24,176 nt of DNA. Source: CAYVQU01 sp964453155 (GTDB taxonomy: Bacteria > Chloroflexota > Anaerolineae > Anaerolineales > UBA11858). The stretch spans positions 1-24,176 of the forward strand of contig CAYVQU010000076.1 in NCBI GenBank assembly GCA_964453155.1. Reading direction: 5' to 3'. The position numbers were made by a program, and so were the translations under genes. This document shows, piece by piece, positions 1-6,960 of the stretch; within the stretch, counting starts at the first letter, position 1, and every line of letters starts with the position of its first letter. The notes under the pieces are model-generated. The model was not told the origin of the DNA, made no database searches, and was given only the letters and a program-made list of their open reading frames with translations.

Positions 1-86
1 TGCTCAGTTTGGACTGGTTTACCATGTTCACCCCTTATTGTGAATAGACTCTACTAGTCATCCTAATCACGACCCCCGCCGTCTAT

Positions 87-911
87 GTGTTCCGTTCGCT
101 GGGATGGATCGATCCTTGGATACCTCCATTTCCGTGGTTGGCGAATATTGTAGGCGGTTTGATTTTTGGCGTTGGGATGGTGGTGGCTTCTTCCTGTATT
201 ACCGGGTTCTTTTATAAACTCGGGCATGGGATGCTGGGTATTTTGGTCGGTTTGGTAACCTGGGCAATTGGCGATATTCTGGTCTATCGCGGTCCACTCT
301 CAGGGCTGCGGGCCAGCTTAACTGCCAATCCCCTAACTGTTGACGGCGCGATACCGATAGCTCCGAATGTGTTTGGGCCAGCAAGTATTGTTATCGCTTT
401 TATTTTGGCTTTTGGGGCGCTGTTATGGCTATGGAAATCACCGAAAGAACACCGTCAGGCGCGTGGTAAATTGTGGGGCTGGGGACCCTTGGGAATCGCC
501 GTTGGCGTGATTATCAGCGCCAGTTGGCTGTTGGCCGACGCGGGCAATTCGAATTATCCTTTTGGGACTTCTTATGTTCCTACGCAGATTTATCTCTGGC
601 TGTTTGAAAGCCAGCCAATTTCGCCCTGGATCCCGGTCACCCTGGTGAGTTTGATTGTGGGGGCATTCATTGCCGCCATCCGGTCAGGATCGTTATGGGT
701 GCGGGGTGAATCCCCGCGCCGTTATCTTGAGCTGGCATCTGGGGGTTTCCTGATGGGGATCGGGGCCGCATTGGCGGGTGGCTGCAACCTGGGCCACGGC
801 CTGGTGGGGGTGCCGCTACTATCAATGGGCAGCATCACCACGGTGTTTGCGATGGCAATTGGCGTATACTTGGCAAATGAAGTTGCTAAATTTTTAACGC
901 CAAGACGCTGA
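87..911 (+). CDS. YeeE/YedE-type sulfur-compound permease, 5' end missing or interrupted
   Basis: Polytopic membrane protein of the YeeE/YedE (DUF395) family, whose characterised members import thiosulfate. Two cysteine-bearing repeats are visible: ASSCITGFFYKLGHG near residues 35-49 and GGCNLGHGLVG near 232-242. The family relay uses conserved cysteines, and these two match the second and third; the N-terminal repeat with the first is absent. The first usable start is GTG at 87, with no Shine-Dalgarno. The same frame stays coding-like upstream (TLLVILITTPAVYV directly before) back to a TAG at 45-47, and beyond it reads LDWFTMFTPY. Either the intact gene began outside the window and has a nonsense change, or a short form is made. 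The last residues (TPRR) are encoded by an A-family intergenic repeat, so the C-terminus may also be altered. Family assignment is firm; functionality is doubtful. Confidence 0.72.
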   Translation: MFRSLGWIDPWIPPFPWLANIVGGLIFGVGMVVASSCITGFFYKLGHGMLGILVGLVTWAIGDILVYRGPLSGLRASLTANPLTVDGAIPIAPNVFGPASIVIAFILAFGALLWLWKSPKEHRQARGKLWGWGPLGIAVGVIISASWLLADAGNSNYPFGTSYVPTQIYLWLFESQPISPWIPVTLVSLIVGAFIAAIRSGSLWVRGESPRRYLELASGGFLMGIGAALAGGCNLGHGLVGVPLLSMGSITTVFAMAIGVYLANEVAKFLTPRR

Positions 912-968
912 GATGCAGAGCCGCAAAGTTTATTTTCTTCTTTGTTACTTTGCGCCTTTGTATTAGTT
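896..968. repeat. Intergenic palindromic repeat, family A, copy 1
   Basis: An imperfect palindrome built from GCCAAGACGC, GCAAAG and CTTTGCG blocks with an A/T-rich centre. It starts inside the last codons of the permease gene and ends just before the Shine-Dalgarno of the radical SAM gene. It shares its blocks with 6878-6949 and 11099-11180. Possible roles are an mRNA-stabilising or terminating hairpin, or the relic of a non-autonomous mobile element. Confidence 0.6.
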
Positions 969-981
969 TTTGGAGTTTTTT

Positions 982-1881
982 ATGTCAATCGACATCTTGC
1001 TGGTAAACCCGGTTTTCCTCAGTCAGAATGAGGCCGAAGCGGAGTTGATGAATCCGTATTTTCCGCTGGGTTTGTTGTATTTGGCGGGTTTTATTCGGGA
1101 TAAGGGGTTTCGGGTAGAAATTTTCGATGGGACATTCCTGGATGGCGCTTCAGATTTCGAGGTGGCTTTAGCGCAACACGCCCCCAAAGTTGTGGGAATT
1201 ACGGCGGTCCAACCTAATCGAGAGATGGCATTGGATTTGGCCCACCGCGCGCAAAGCTTTGGGGCCAAGGTCATCTTGGGGGGCCCAGACCCCACCTACA
1301 AACCCGAGTTTTATGCCACTGCGCCCGGCGTTGATATCGTCGTCCATCACGAAGGGGAGTTGACCCTGGTCGAAGTACTCCATTTTTTGTTGAAAGCATA
1401 TCCGAAACAAGATTTAGACAAAATTGAGGGGATCGCCTTTGTAACCGAAACCGGGGCAGTTACCATTACTCCGCGCCGATCTTATATCCTGAATTTGGAT
1501 AATTTACCCCTCCCGGCTCGCGATTTAATCGCTATGGATCAATATTTAGACATCTGGCGAGAGCATAATGGCTACACCTCGCTGACGATATCGGTCGCCC
1601 GGGGCTGCCCCTATGGGTGCGAATGGTGTCAGGACGCGGTCCATGGGCCGGATTATCGCCAGCGCTCACCAGAAAATGTTGCGGCCGAAGTGAAGGCGCT
1701 GCAAGATGTTTACCAAATTGATCGGTTGCGGGTCATCGATGATGTCGATGGTCTCGATCGCGAGTGGATCGAGACCTGGGCGGTGGCGGCCGAGGCGGAG
1801 GGTGCCGTAGTCCCGTTTGAAGCCTTAAACGACCTGGAACGCCAGAACATCCCCATGCTCGACACCCGGGACTCGCTCTGA
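982..1881 (+). CDS. Cobalamin-binding-domain radical SAM protein, short form
   Basis: Radical SAM enzyme with an N-terminal Rossmann-like cobalamin-binding domain (about residues 1-140; VVGITAVQPN and VILGGPDPTY are typical). The radical SAM domain begins around residue 200. The [4Fe-4S] motif is C209-x3-C213-x2-C216 in ARGCPYGCEWC, followed by RQRSPENVAAEV, the usual segment after the cluster in this class. The cobalamin domain lacks the DxHxxG histidine, as is common in this class. ATG 982 is chosen because GGAG lies six bases upstream; a TTG at 970 would add four residues. At about 299 residues it lacks most of the barrel and the C-terminal part of usual 450-600-residue relatives. The stop TGA (1879-1881) is followed in the same frame by the methyltransferase. 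The substrate cannot be predicted; a methyl transfer or tailoring step is a guess. Confidence 0.8.
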   Translation: MSIDILLVNPVFLSQNEAEAELMNPYFPLGLLYLAGFIRDKGFRVEIFDGTFLDGASDFEVALAQHAPKVVGITAVQPNREMALDLAHRAQSFGAKVILGGPDPTYKPEFYATAPGVDIVVHHEGELTLVEVLHFLLKAYPKQDLDKIEGIAFVTETGAVTITPRRSYILNLDNLPLPARDLIAMDQYLDIWREHNGYTSLTISVARGCPYGCEWCQDAVHGPDYRQRSPENVAAEVKALQDVYQIDRLRVIDDVDGLDREWIETWAVAAEAEGAVVPFEALNDLERQNIPMLDTRDSL

Positions 1882-1908
1882 GCGAAACGGAACGTTTATT
1901 TTCCCACC

Positions 1909-2703
1909 GTGAGTGGGAACCTCCATGCCCCCCCGACCGACGAAGAACCGGTGCTACCCAATTTTTTCAGCGCAGGATCGCCGTTTTTGGACCATCCTTT
2001 GCTAACATCAGAACGAACCGCGGCCGAGATTGATTTTGTTTTATCGCAGACAAACATCAGAATAACTGATCGTATTCTCGATGTCGGCTGCGGACCGGGT
2101 CGCCACAGCATCGAATTGGCCCAGCGCGGCTACCCCGTTGTGGGTATCGATCCTGCGGCGGCAATGATCACGGCCGCGCAGGATCGGGCCGCAGCCGCCG
2201 GGGTTGCGGTTGAATTTATCGTAGCCGCGGGGGAAGAATACGCCTCCGCGGAAAAATTTTGGGCGGCATTGTGCTTGTTCACAACGTTGGGACAAATCAA
2301 TCGGGAGGCAGATTACATTAATCCAGGGATGCCTCACCCCCTCCTGACCCAAGTCACAGCCAACCTTGAACCGGGAGGATTTTTGATCCTGGAGATCCCC
2401 CATAAGGATTGGGTAATTGCCAATCTCAAGGAATCCGACCGCTTTGGAGATGAAACCAACTATACGGCTGTCCAGCGCGGTTTCGATGCTAATTGCAGTG
2501 TCGTTACCGAAGAATTTAGTCTCGTGTCTCCCATCGAAACCCGAAAATATGTGCTGCAATATCAAATTTTCACACCCACTGATATCACCATCATGTTGGA
2601 GCAGGCCGGTTTTGCGGTCTGGCAATATTTCGGTGATTTTCACGGGAACGCGTTCGTCACTGAGAGTCCGAATCTGATCGTCGTAGCTCAACTGGAGGGC
2701 TGA
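1909..2703 (+). CDS. Class I SAM-dependent methyltransferase
   Basis: Rossmann-fold methyltransferase. Motif I is ILDVGCGPGRHSIELAQRG (Asp58 onward), with the acidic ribose-binding end of strand 2 in VVGIDPAAAM; a later LEPGGFLILEIP segment matches strand 5. The order fits small-molecule methyltransferases of the Methyltransf_11/25 type. Starts are uncertain: GTG 1909 and GTG 1951 are in frame, neither with a clear Shine-Dalgarno. The frame is open back to the TGA ending the radical SAM gene (27 bases before 1909), so the two could be translationally coupled, or halves of one former or read-through polypeptide. The substrate is unknown; co-occurrence with the radical SAM protein suggests a shared pathway. 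Confidence 0.82.
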   Translation: MSGNLHAPPTDEEPVLPNFFSAGSPFLDHPLLTSERTAAEIDFVLSQTNIRITDRILDVGCGPGRHSIELAQRGYPVVGIDPAAAMITAAQDRAAAAGVAVEFIVAAGEEYASAEKFWAALCLFTTLGQINREADYINPGMPHPLLTQVTANLEPGGFLILEIPHKDWVIANLKESDRFGDETNYTAVQRGFDANCSVVTEEFSLVSPIETRKYVLQYQIFTPTDITIMLEQAGFAVWQYFGDFHGNAFVTESPNLIVVAQLEG

Positions 2704-2753
2704 GGGGAAGATTACCTTGGTCCGCTAACCTTTGTAATTCAATGGAGATAGAA

Positions 2754-3251
2754 ATGAAAAAATATTTTGATAAAAATGAAAATCCAATTTCGCTGTCATG
2801 GATTGCCCTGCTGCGAATGATGATCGGTGTCCTCTTCCTGACCACCTGGGGCAGCAATCTGTCGAAAGGTTTGTATACTCCCGACGGCCTGCACTTCTTT
2901 TTCACCGAGGTTTTCCCTCAAAGTGCTAATCCTTTAACCTGGTATGCGGCCTTCATCAATAATGTGATCTTGCCGATTCGGGGCGGATTTGCCCCTTTTC
3001 AACTGATCACTGAATTTCTATTGGGTTTGTTCTTGCTCATTGGGCTATTCACGCCTCTGACCAGTGCCGCCGGGGCATTTTTTATCCTTAATACTTTCCT
3101 GGCTTCGTTTGGACACGATTGGCCCTGGAGTTATGCTACCATTTTAGGGATTCTGTTCGTCGTTTTCATGACCAAGGCCGGACGCAGTTTGGGTGTGGAT
3201 GCCTGGCTCCACAAAACGCGCGGTGAGCCGAAAATCCCGCTTTTATGGTGA
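2754..3251 (+). CDS. DoxX/DoxD-like small membrane protein
   Basis: About 165 residues with four predicted membrane helices (for example LLRMMIGVLFLTTW, LLGLFLLIGLFTPLTSA, ILGILFVVFMTKAG). The end AGRSLGVDAWL is typical of the DoxX / thiosulfate:quinone oxidoreductase small-subunit (DoxD) families. GGAG lies six bases before ATG 2754, so that start is preferred over ATG 2742, which overlaps the Shine-Dalgarno. DoxX members are linked to redox or sulfur chemistry or serve as poorly understood membrane partners. The sulfur permease at the left edge is suggestive, but they are separated by two unrelated genes, so a shared role is only a guess. Confidence 0.78.
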   Translation: MKKYFDKNENPISLSWIALLRMMIGVLFLTTWGSNLSKGLYTPDGLHFFFTEVFPQSANPLTWYAAFINNVILPIRGGFAPFQLITEFLLGLFLLIGLFTPLTSAAGAFFILNTFLASFGHDWPWSYATILGILFVVFMTKAGRSLGVDAWLHKTRGEPKIPLLW

Positions 3252-3362
3252 GAATAGAACGCGGATAATGCTGATTTTGCGGATTACCAAGGATTAATTC
3301 TAGTTTAAAATATCCGCGTTTAGCGCAGCGATATCCGCTCAATCCGCGTCATTCGTGTTCTA
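3250..3362. repeat. Intergenic palindromic repeat, family B, copy 1
   Basis: Fills the gap after the DoxX-like gene. Outer arms are TAGAAC (3255-3260) and GTTCTA (3357-3362); inner blocks CGCGGAT and ATCCGCG recur (ATCCGCG appears twice on the right side). The GAACGCG(A/G)ATAA block is shared with 9733-9803. It probably folds into a long imperfect hairpin in RNA. Confidence 0.6.
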
Positions 3363-3381
3363 AAGTTTTTAAACAACCTTC

Positions 3382-4806
3382 ATGCGAATTGTTGAAGTTC
3401 TCTACGTTTTTAGCGCCGTACTATTGGCCGTGTATGGCTATAACTCGTTAATATTGGCCTGGCTGCGCGTCACGCGCCATAAACCAGTGCCCATCAAAAT
3501 ATTTGATGATCAACATGATTGGCCAGCGGTAACCGTCCAACTCCCGATATACAATGAACGTTTCGTAGTAGACCGTTTGATCGCCGCGGTGGGGAATTTA
3601 GATTATCCCCGAGACCGTTTGGATATCCAGGTTTTGGACGATTCTACGGATGTCACCAGCGAGATCATTGCCGCAGCCGTAATCCAACAACAAAAACTGG
3701 GGGTCGATATTGAACATATTCAACGCGTTGACCGCACCGGATATAAAGGTGGTGCGCTCGAATATGGTCTGCTATTGTCCCAAGGCGAGTTTATTGCTAT
3801 TTTTGATGCCGATTTTCTGCCGCAATCCGATTTTTTGCGCCAGATCATGCCTTATTATGATCAAAATCCCCGGGTTGGTTGTTTGCAAGCCCGGTGGGGG
3901 CACATTAACCGGAATACTTCCTGGCTGACAAAAGCCCAGGCCAACGGCATTGATGGTCACTTCATTATCGAGCAGGAAGTCAGGAGTGGCAGGGGTTTCT
4001 TCCTGAATTTTAATGGCACTGCCGGGGTTTGGCGTAAAGCCTGCATCGCGGACGCCGGAGGTTGGCACCACGACACCCTGACCGAAGATCTTGATTTAAG
4101 TTATCGGGCTCAACTTCGGGGCTGGCAGATCAAATATATCCCCCATGTGGTCGTCCCCGCCGAACTCCCCGTCCATATCAACGCCTTTAAACGCCAACAA
4201 TTCCGCTGGGCAAAAGGCAGTATCCAGACCGCCCAAAAATTGTTGCGAGCCGTCTGGGGGTCAAATCATCCTGTCCTTAAAAAAATCGAAGCGACCATTC
4301 ATCTCACCCATTACGCGGTTCATCCCTTGATGTTGTTCAATTTGATGATTTCTCTCCCCCTCATTTCTATCCGCAGCCCTTGGTTGTGGATATTGCCATT
4401 TTTCTTGTTTTCTGCGTTGGGACCGATGCTGATGTATTGGATTGCCATGCAACAGGAGGGCCAAACCCTGGTCAGTCGGATTCACAATCTGGCGATGCTA
4501 TTATTATTGGGTATGGGTTTGTCGCTCAACAATTCGCGCGCTGTGGCCGAAGCCCTCAGTGGTAAGCAAAGCGCATTTTTACGGACCCCCAAATTTAATA
4601 TTCGGGGGTCCAAATTGAGTCCCAAACTGCGGGCTTATCTTTTACCGCGGGATCCGTTTGCCTGGGTGGAACTCATTTTTGCTTTTTATGCCAGTGGTTT
4701 ACTCATCTTTGCCCTTTTTCAAGGGGTGTGGAGTCTGGTCGTTTGGCTCATTCTGTATGCCAGTGGTTATACCTATATCGCCGGGTTGAATTTTCGCCAG
4801 GCCTAA
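3382..4806 (+). CDS. Processive family 2 glycosyltransferase (cellulose synthase/mannan synthase-like)
   Basis: Membrane GT2 that would polymerise a sugar from a nucleotide donor and pass the chain across the membrane. The full processive set is visible: D86-D87 in VLDDSTD, the DxD at D142/D144 in FDADF, TED with D236 as catalytic base, and Q272-Q-x-R-W276. An N-terminal helix (residues 5-28) precedes the cytoplasmic catalytic domain, and hydrophobic stretches follow at about 315-365, 370-390 and 430-470. The RTGYKGGAL segment is typical of bacterial CslA/cellulose-synthase-like enzymes. The product (beta-glucan, mannan or other) cannot be told from sequence. There is no BcsB-like partner or PilZ domain nearby. 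ATG 3382 has only a weak ribosome site. Confidence 0.88.
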   Translation: MRIVEVLYVFSAVLLAVYGYNSLILAWLRVTRHKPVPIKIFDDQHDWPAVTVQLPIYNERFVVDRLIAAVGNLDYPRDRLDIQVLDDSTDVTSEIIAAAVIQQQKLGVDIEHIQRVDRTGYKGGALEYGLLLSQGEFIAIFDADFLPQSDFLRQIMPYYDQNPRVGCLQARWGHINRNTSWLTKAQANGIDGHFIIEQEVRSGRGFFLNFNGTAGVWRKACIADAGGWHHDTLTEDLDLSYRAQLRGWQIKYIPHVVVPAELPVHINAFKRQQFRWAKGSIQTAQKLLRAVWGSNHPVLKKIEATIHLTHYAVHPLMLFNLMISLPLISIRSPWLWILPFFLFSALGPMLMYWIAMQQEGQTLVSRIHNLAMLLLLGMGLSLNNSRAVAEALSGKQSAFLRTPKFNIRGSKLSPKLRAYLLPRDPFAWVELIFAFYASGLLIFALFQGVWSLVVWLILYASGYTYIAGLNFRQA

Positions 4807-4824
4807 GGATGGGAGTTCCAGCCA

Positions 4825-5667
4825 ATGTCCATTAACTTTAAATTTATCCAAACGAACGGGATCCAATTACATACCGCTCTGGCTGGACCCGAAGATGGGG
4901 TACCAGTGATCCTGCTGCATGGATTCCCCGAAGCTTGGTTCGGGTGGCACGCACAAATTGAATTTTTGGCGGATTCTGGCTTCCGGGTGATTGTGCCCGA
5001 CCAAAGGGGTTACAACTTAAGTACCAAACCCGCTGGAGTTGCCAGCTATTCTCAAGCGGAATTGAGAGCCGATATCCTCGGCTTAGCCGAGGCCTTAGGT
5101 TACGACCGCTTCCATCTGGCCGGACACGACTTTGGGGCTATTGTGGCCTGGAATTTGGCCCGACATCATCCTGACCGGATCAAACAGTTGGCGATTGCCA
5201 ACGTCCCACACCCTACTGTGATGCGGCAATACCTGCGCACCAATTTCTCCCAGTTGATCAAAAGCTGGTATGCCATTTTCTTTCAACTCCCTAGGTTACC
5301 CGAACGAATGGTGCGCGCCAATAACTGGCAATTCCTGATCCGAGCCATGCCCAAATATCTCACCCCAGAAGAACAAAACCGGTACCGCACCGCTTGGGAA
5401 CAGCCCGGCGCCATCACCGGGATGATCAACTGGTATCGGGCCGCCCTGCGTAAATCGGGATCCTCATCGCAGTCACCGCGGATTACCGTGCCGACTCTGA
5501 TCATTTGGGGGCAACAAGATCCCCACCTCAGCCACCAAATGGCTTCCTTGAGCGTGGAGCTTTGTGATGAGGGCGAACTGGTGATGTTTGCCGATGCCTC
5601 TCATTGGGTATTACAAGACAAACCGGCCGAAACCAGTCAACTATTGGGCGATCATTTCGGTGTTTAG
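4825..5667 (+). CDS. Alpha/beta hydrolase, epoxide hydrolase-like
   Basis: Cytoplasmic alpha/beta-fold hydrolase of 280 residues. The HGFPE oxyanion motif (H32-E36), the nucleophile elbow GHDFGA with Asp102, Asp232 (QQDPHL) and His260 (ASHWVLQ) form an Asp-Asp-His triad. An Asp nucleophile points to epoxide hydrolases or haloalkane dehalogenases rather than esterases; HGFPE followed by W fits epoxide hydrolases best. A helical cap with tyrosines lies at about residues 130-215. GGGAG upstream serves ATG 4825. It begins 18 bases after the glycosyltransferase stop, so co-transcription is likely, but no functional link is evident. Confidence 0.85.
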   Translation: MSINFKFIQTNGIQLHTALAGPEDGVPVILLHGFPEAWFGWHAQIEFLADSGFRVIVPDQRGYNLSTKPAGVASYSQAELRADILGLAEALGYDRFHLAGHDFGAIVAWNLARHHPDRIKQLAIANVPHPTVMRQYLRTNFSQLIKSWYAIFFQLPRLPERMVRANNWQFLIRAMPKYLTPEEQNRYRTAWEQPGAITGMINWYRAALRKSGSSSQSPRITVPTLIIWGQQDPHLSHQMASLSVELCDEGELVMFADASHWVLQDKPAETSQLLGDHFGV

Positions 5668-5930
5668 CGCTTAGCGTCATTTTTAAAGGGTATTCCAGGT
5701 TTGTACTACCATTCTCAACCAGCAACAATTTTGATTCATTTCCCGTATATAATAAATACGGCGTAAATTGCCTGTTTACGCGAATTGGCAAGAAATTCCA
5801 TGCGCTTGTCATAAAATTCTCCTCGCAGGTGTTAACAATAAGTGCGTGGCGGTTTGGGTTCTAAATTTAAACTAACAAGCTTTACCGTCACGCCTTAGTA
5901 GTGCTCTGTTAAGTTATTTTTTTACAAGCA

Positions 5931-5975
5931 GCATCCTGAGTAGACCAGTTTTTTCCTGGTTGTATCGAAGGGTGC
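5931..5975. repeat. Dispersed palindromic repeat, family C, copy 1
   Basis: Begins GCATCCTGAGTAG (5931-5943) and ends GTATCGAAGGGTGC (5962-5975). Both blocks occur exactly at 15305-15317 and 15325-15338. The ends pair with each other (GCATCC with GGGTGC, one wobble), and an inner ACCAG/CTGGT stem (5944-5960) caps the hairpin. Confidence 0.7.
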
Positions 5976-6004
5976 GGTTTCCAAAAAAACAATTTAACAA
6001 TGCA

Positions 6005-6057
6005 GTAGTTTTCGGTTTGAGCACGTATTCTGTTTCTAGATTCTTTCCGAAAACTAC
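6005..6057. repeat. Perfect 11-bp inverted repeat, 31-base spacer
   Basis: GTAGTTTTCGG (6005-6015) and CCGAAAACTAC (6047-6057). It is upstream of the export cluster and has the same geometry as the inverted repeats near 13.0-13.5 kb. Confidence 0.6.
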
Positions 6058-6167
6058 AAGAGGTTCTTAGCGAGACTATTCGAATAAAGCCCAGCCGCTT
6101 ACCGTTAAAATTACGTCTAAATTCATCTCCCCAGTAAATAAAAAGAAGCGACAAAACGAAAAACCTT

Positions 6168-6845
6168 ATGACCGAACCAATAATCATTGTCGATAACGTC
6201 CATAAAAGCTACTTGATGGGGAAGGAAGCCGTCCCGGCTTTGAGAGGGGTTTCCCTCAATATAAATCCAGGCAACTTTGTTTGCCTGATGGGGCCGAGTG
6301 GCTCTGGGAAGACGACCTTGCTCAATATCATCGGGGGATTAGATGAACCAAGTCGCGGGCATGTCATCGTCGAGGGTGAGAATCTCGTAGCCCTTTCAGA
6401 AGACAAACTGGCCCAACTGCGTTTGCACCAATTGGGATTCATCTTCCAAAATTACAATCTCTTAGCCAACTTCACCGCTCAAGAAAATGTCGAGGCCCCG
6501 ATGGTGTTGGCCAAATCTGAGCGCCGGAAACGGAAAGAACGCGCTTTCGGTCTTCTGGAGCGCGTCGGTCTGGCCGATCGGGCCCATCACTATCCCAGTG
6601 AACTCTCCGGTGGACAGCAGCAGCGGGTGGCCATCGCGCGGGCCCTCGCCAACAACCCCCGCATCCTCATCGGGGATGAGGTTACCGGTGATCTGGATTC
6701 CGAATCTGGGTTCGCGATCATGGAATTGCTGGCCACCCTCAATGCCGAAGGGATGACCATTGTTTACGTCACCCACGACCCCAAAATGGCCACTTTCGCC
6801 GACCGGGTGATCGATCTCCATGATGGCAAACTGGTGACCGAATGA
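6168..6845 (+). CDS. ABC transporter ATPase, MacB/LolD/YknY type
   Basis: Stand-alone ATPase of 225 residues that would power the FtsX-type permease encoded next. Walker A is GPSGSGKTT with Lys48, the Q-loop region is FIFQNYNLL, the signature is LSGGQQQRVAIARAL, and the H-loop is YVTHD. Walker B runs ILIGDEVTGDLD with catalytic Glu171. The usual text after the glutamate in this family is PTGNLD, so Pro to Val and Asn to Asp are substitutions next to the catalytic site and in the D-loop. The QNYNLL and SGGQQQR segments place it with MacB/LolD/YknY ATPases. ATG 6168 lacks a strong Shine-Dalgarno. The gap to the permease holds an A-family repeat. Confidence 0.92.
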   Translation: MTEPIIIVDNVHKSYLMGKEAVPALRGVSLNINPGNFVCLMGPSGSGKTTLLNIIGGLDEPSRGHVIVEGENLVALSEDKLAQLRLHQLGFIFQNYNLLANFTAQENVEAPMVLAKSERRKRKERAFGLLERVGLADRAHHYPSELSGGQQQRVAIARALANNPRILIGDEVTGDLDSESGFAIMELLATLNAEGMTIVYVTHDPKMATFADRVIDLHDGKLVTE

Positions 6846-6877
6846 CCAATTCGGAATGCGGATTGTGTATTTTTAAT

Positions 6878-6949
6878 CTCACGCCAAGGCGCAAAGTCGC
6901 CAAGTATTTCTTTGTAAATTCTCTTTGCGGCTTAGCGGCTTTGCGTGCG
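6878..6949. repeat. Intergenic palindromic repeat, family A, copy 2
   Basis: Left side ACGCCAAGGCGCAAAG, right side CTTTGCGGCTTAGCGGCTTTG, with an A/T-rich centre. It occupies most of the ATPase-permease gap and could affect the relative expression of the two genes through an mRNA hairpin. Confidence 0.6.
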
Positions 6950-6960
6950 GATGTTAAACG

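Larger units (their letters stand above)
5668..6167. other. Gene-free region rich in hairpins
   Basis: About 500 bases with no convincing gene; the short ORFs here lack ribosome sites and coding character. It holds two adjacent perfect hairpins (CCGTAT/ATACGG at 5743-5761 and GCGTAAA/TTTACGC at 5761-5781, sharing one base), a C-family repeat (5931-5975) and an 11-bp inverted repeat with a 31-base loop (6005-6057). A TATAAT hexamer sits inside the first hairpin but no good -35 is spaced correctly. The promoter of the export cluster starting at 6168 must lie here, but I cannot place it. Confidence 0.5.

Noticed and set aside
2041..2691. 216-residue open frame on the minus strand opposite the methyltransferase
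   Set aside because: The plus strand encodes a clear methyltransferase with motif I; the antisense product has no recognisable domain and no ribosome site.
5743..5781. TATAAT hexamer as a promoter for the export cluster
   Set aside because: It lies in the loop of a small hairpin, has no -35 at 16-18 bases, and is over 400 bases from the first gene.
5909..6187. Minus-strand frame of 92 residues in the hairpin-rich gap
   Set aside because: It covers a C-family repeat and an inverted repeat and lacks coding character, so the gap is better read as non-coding.
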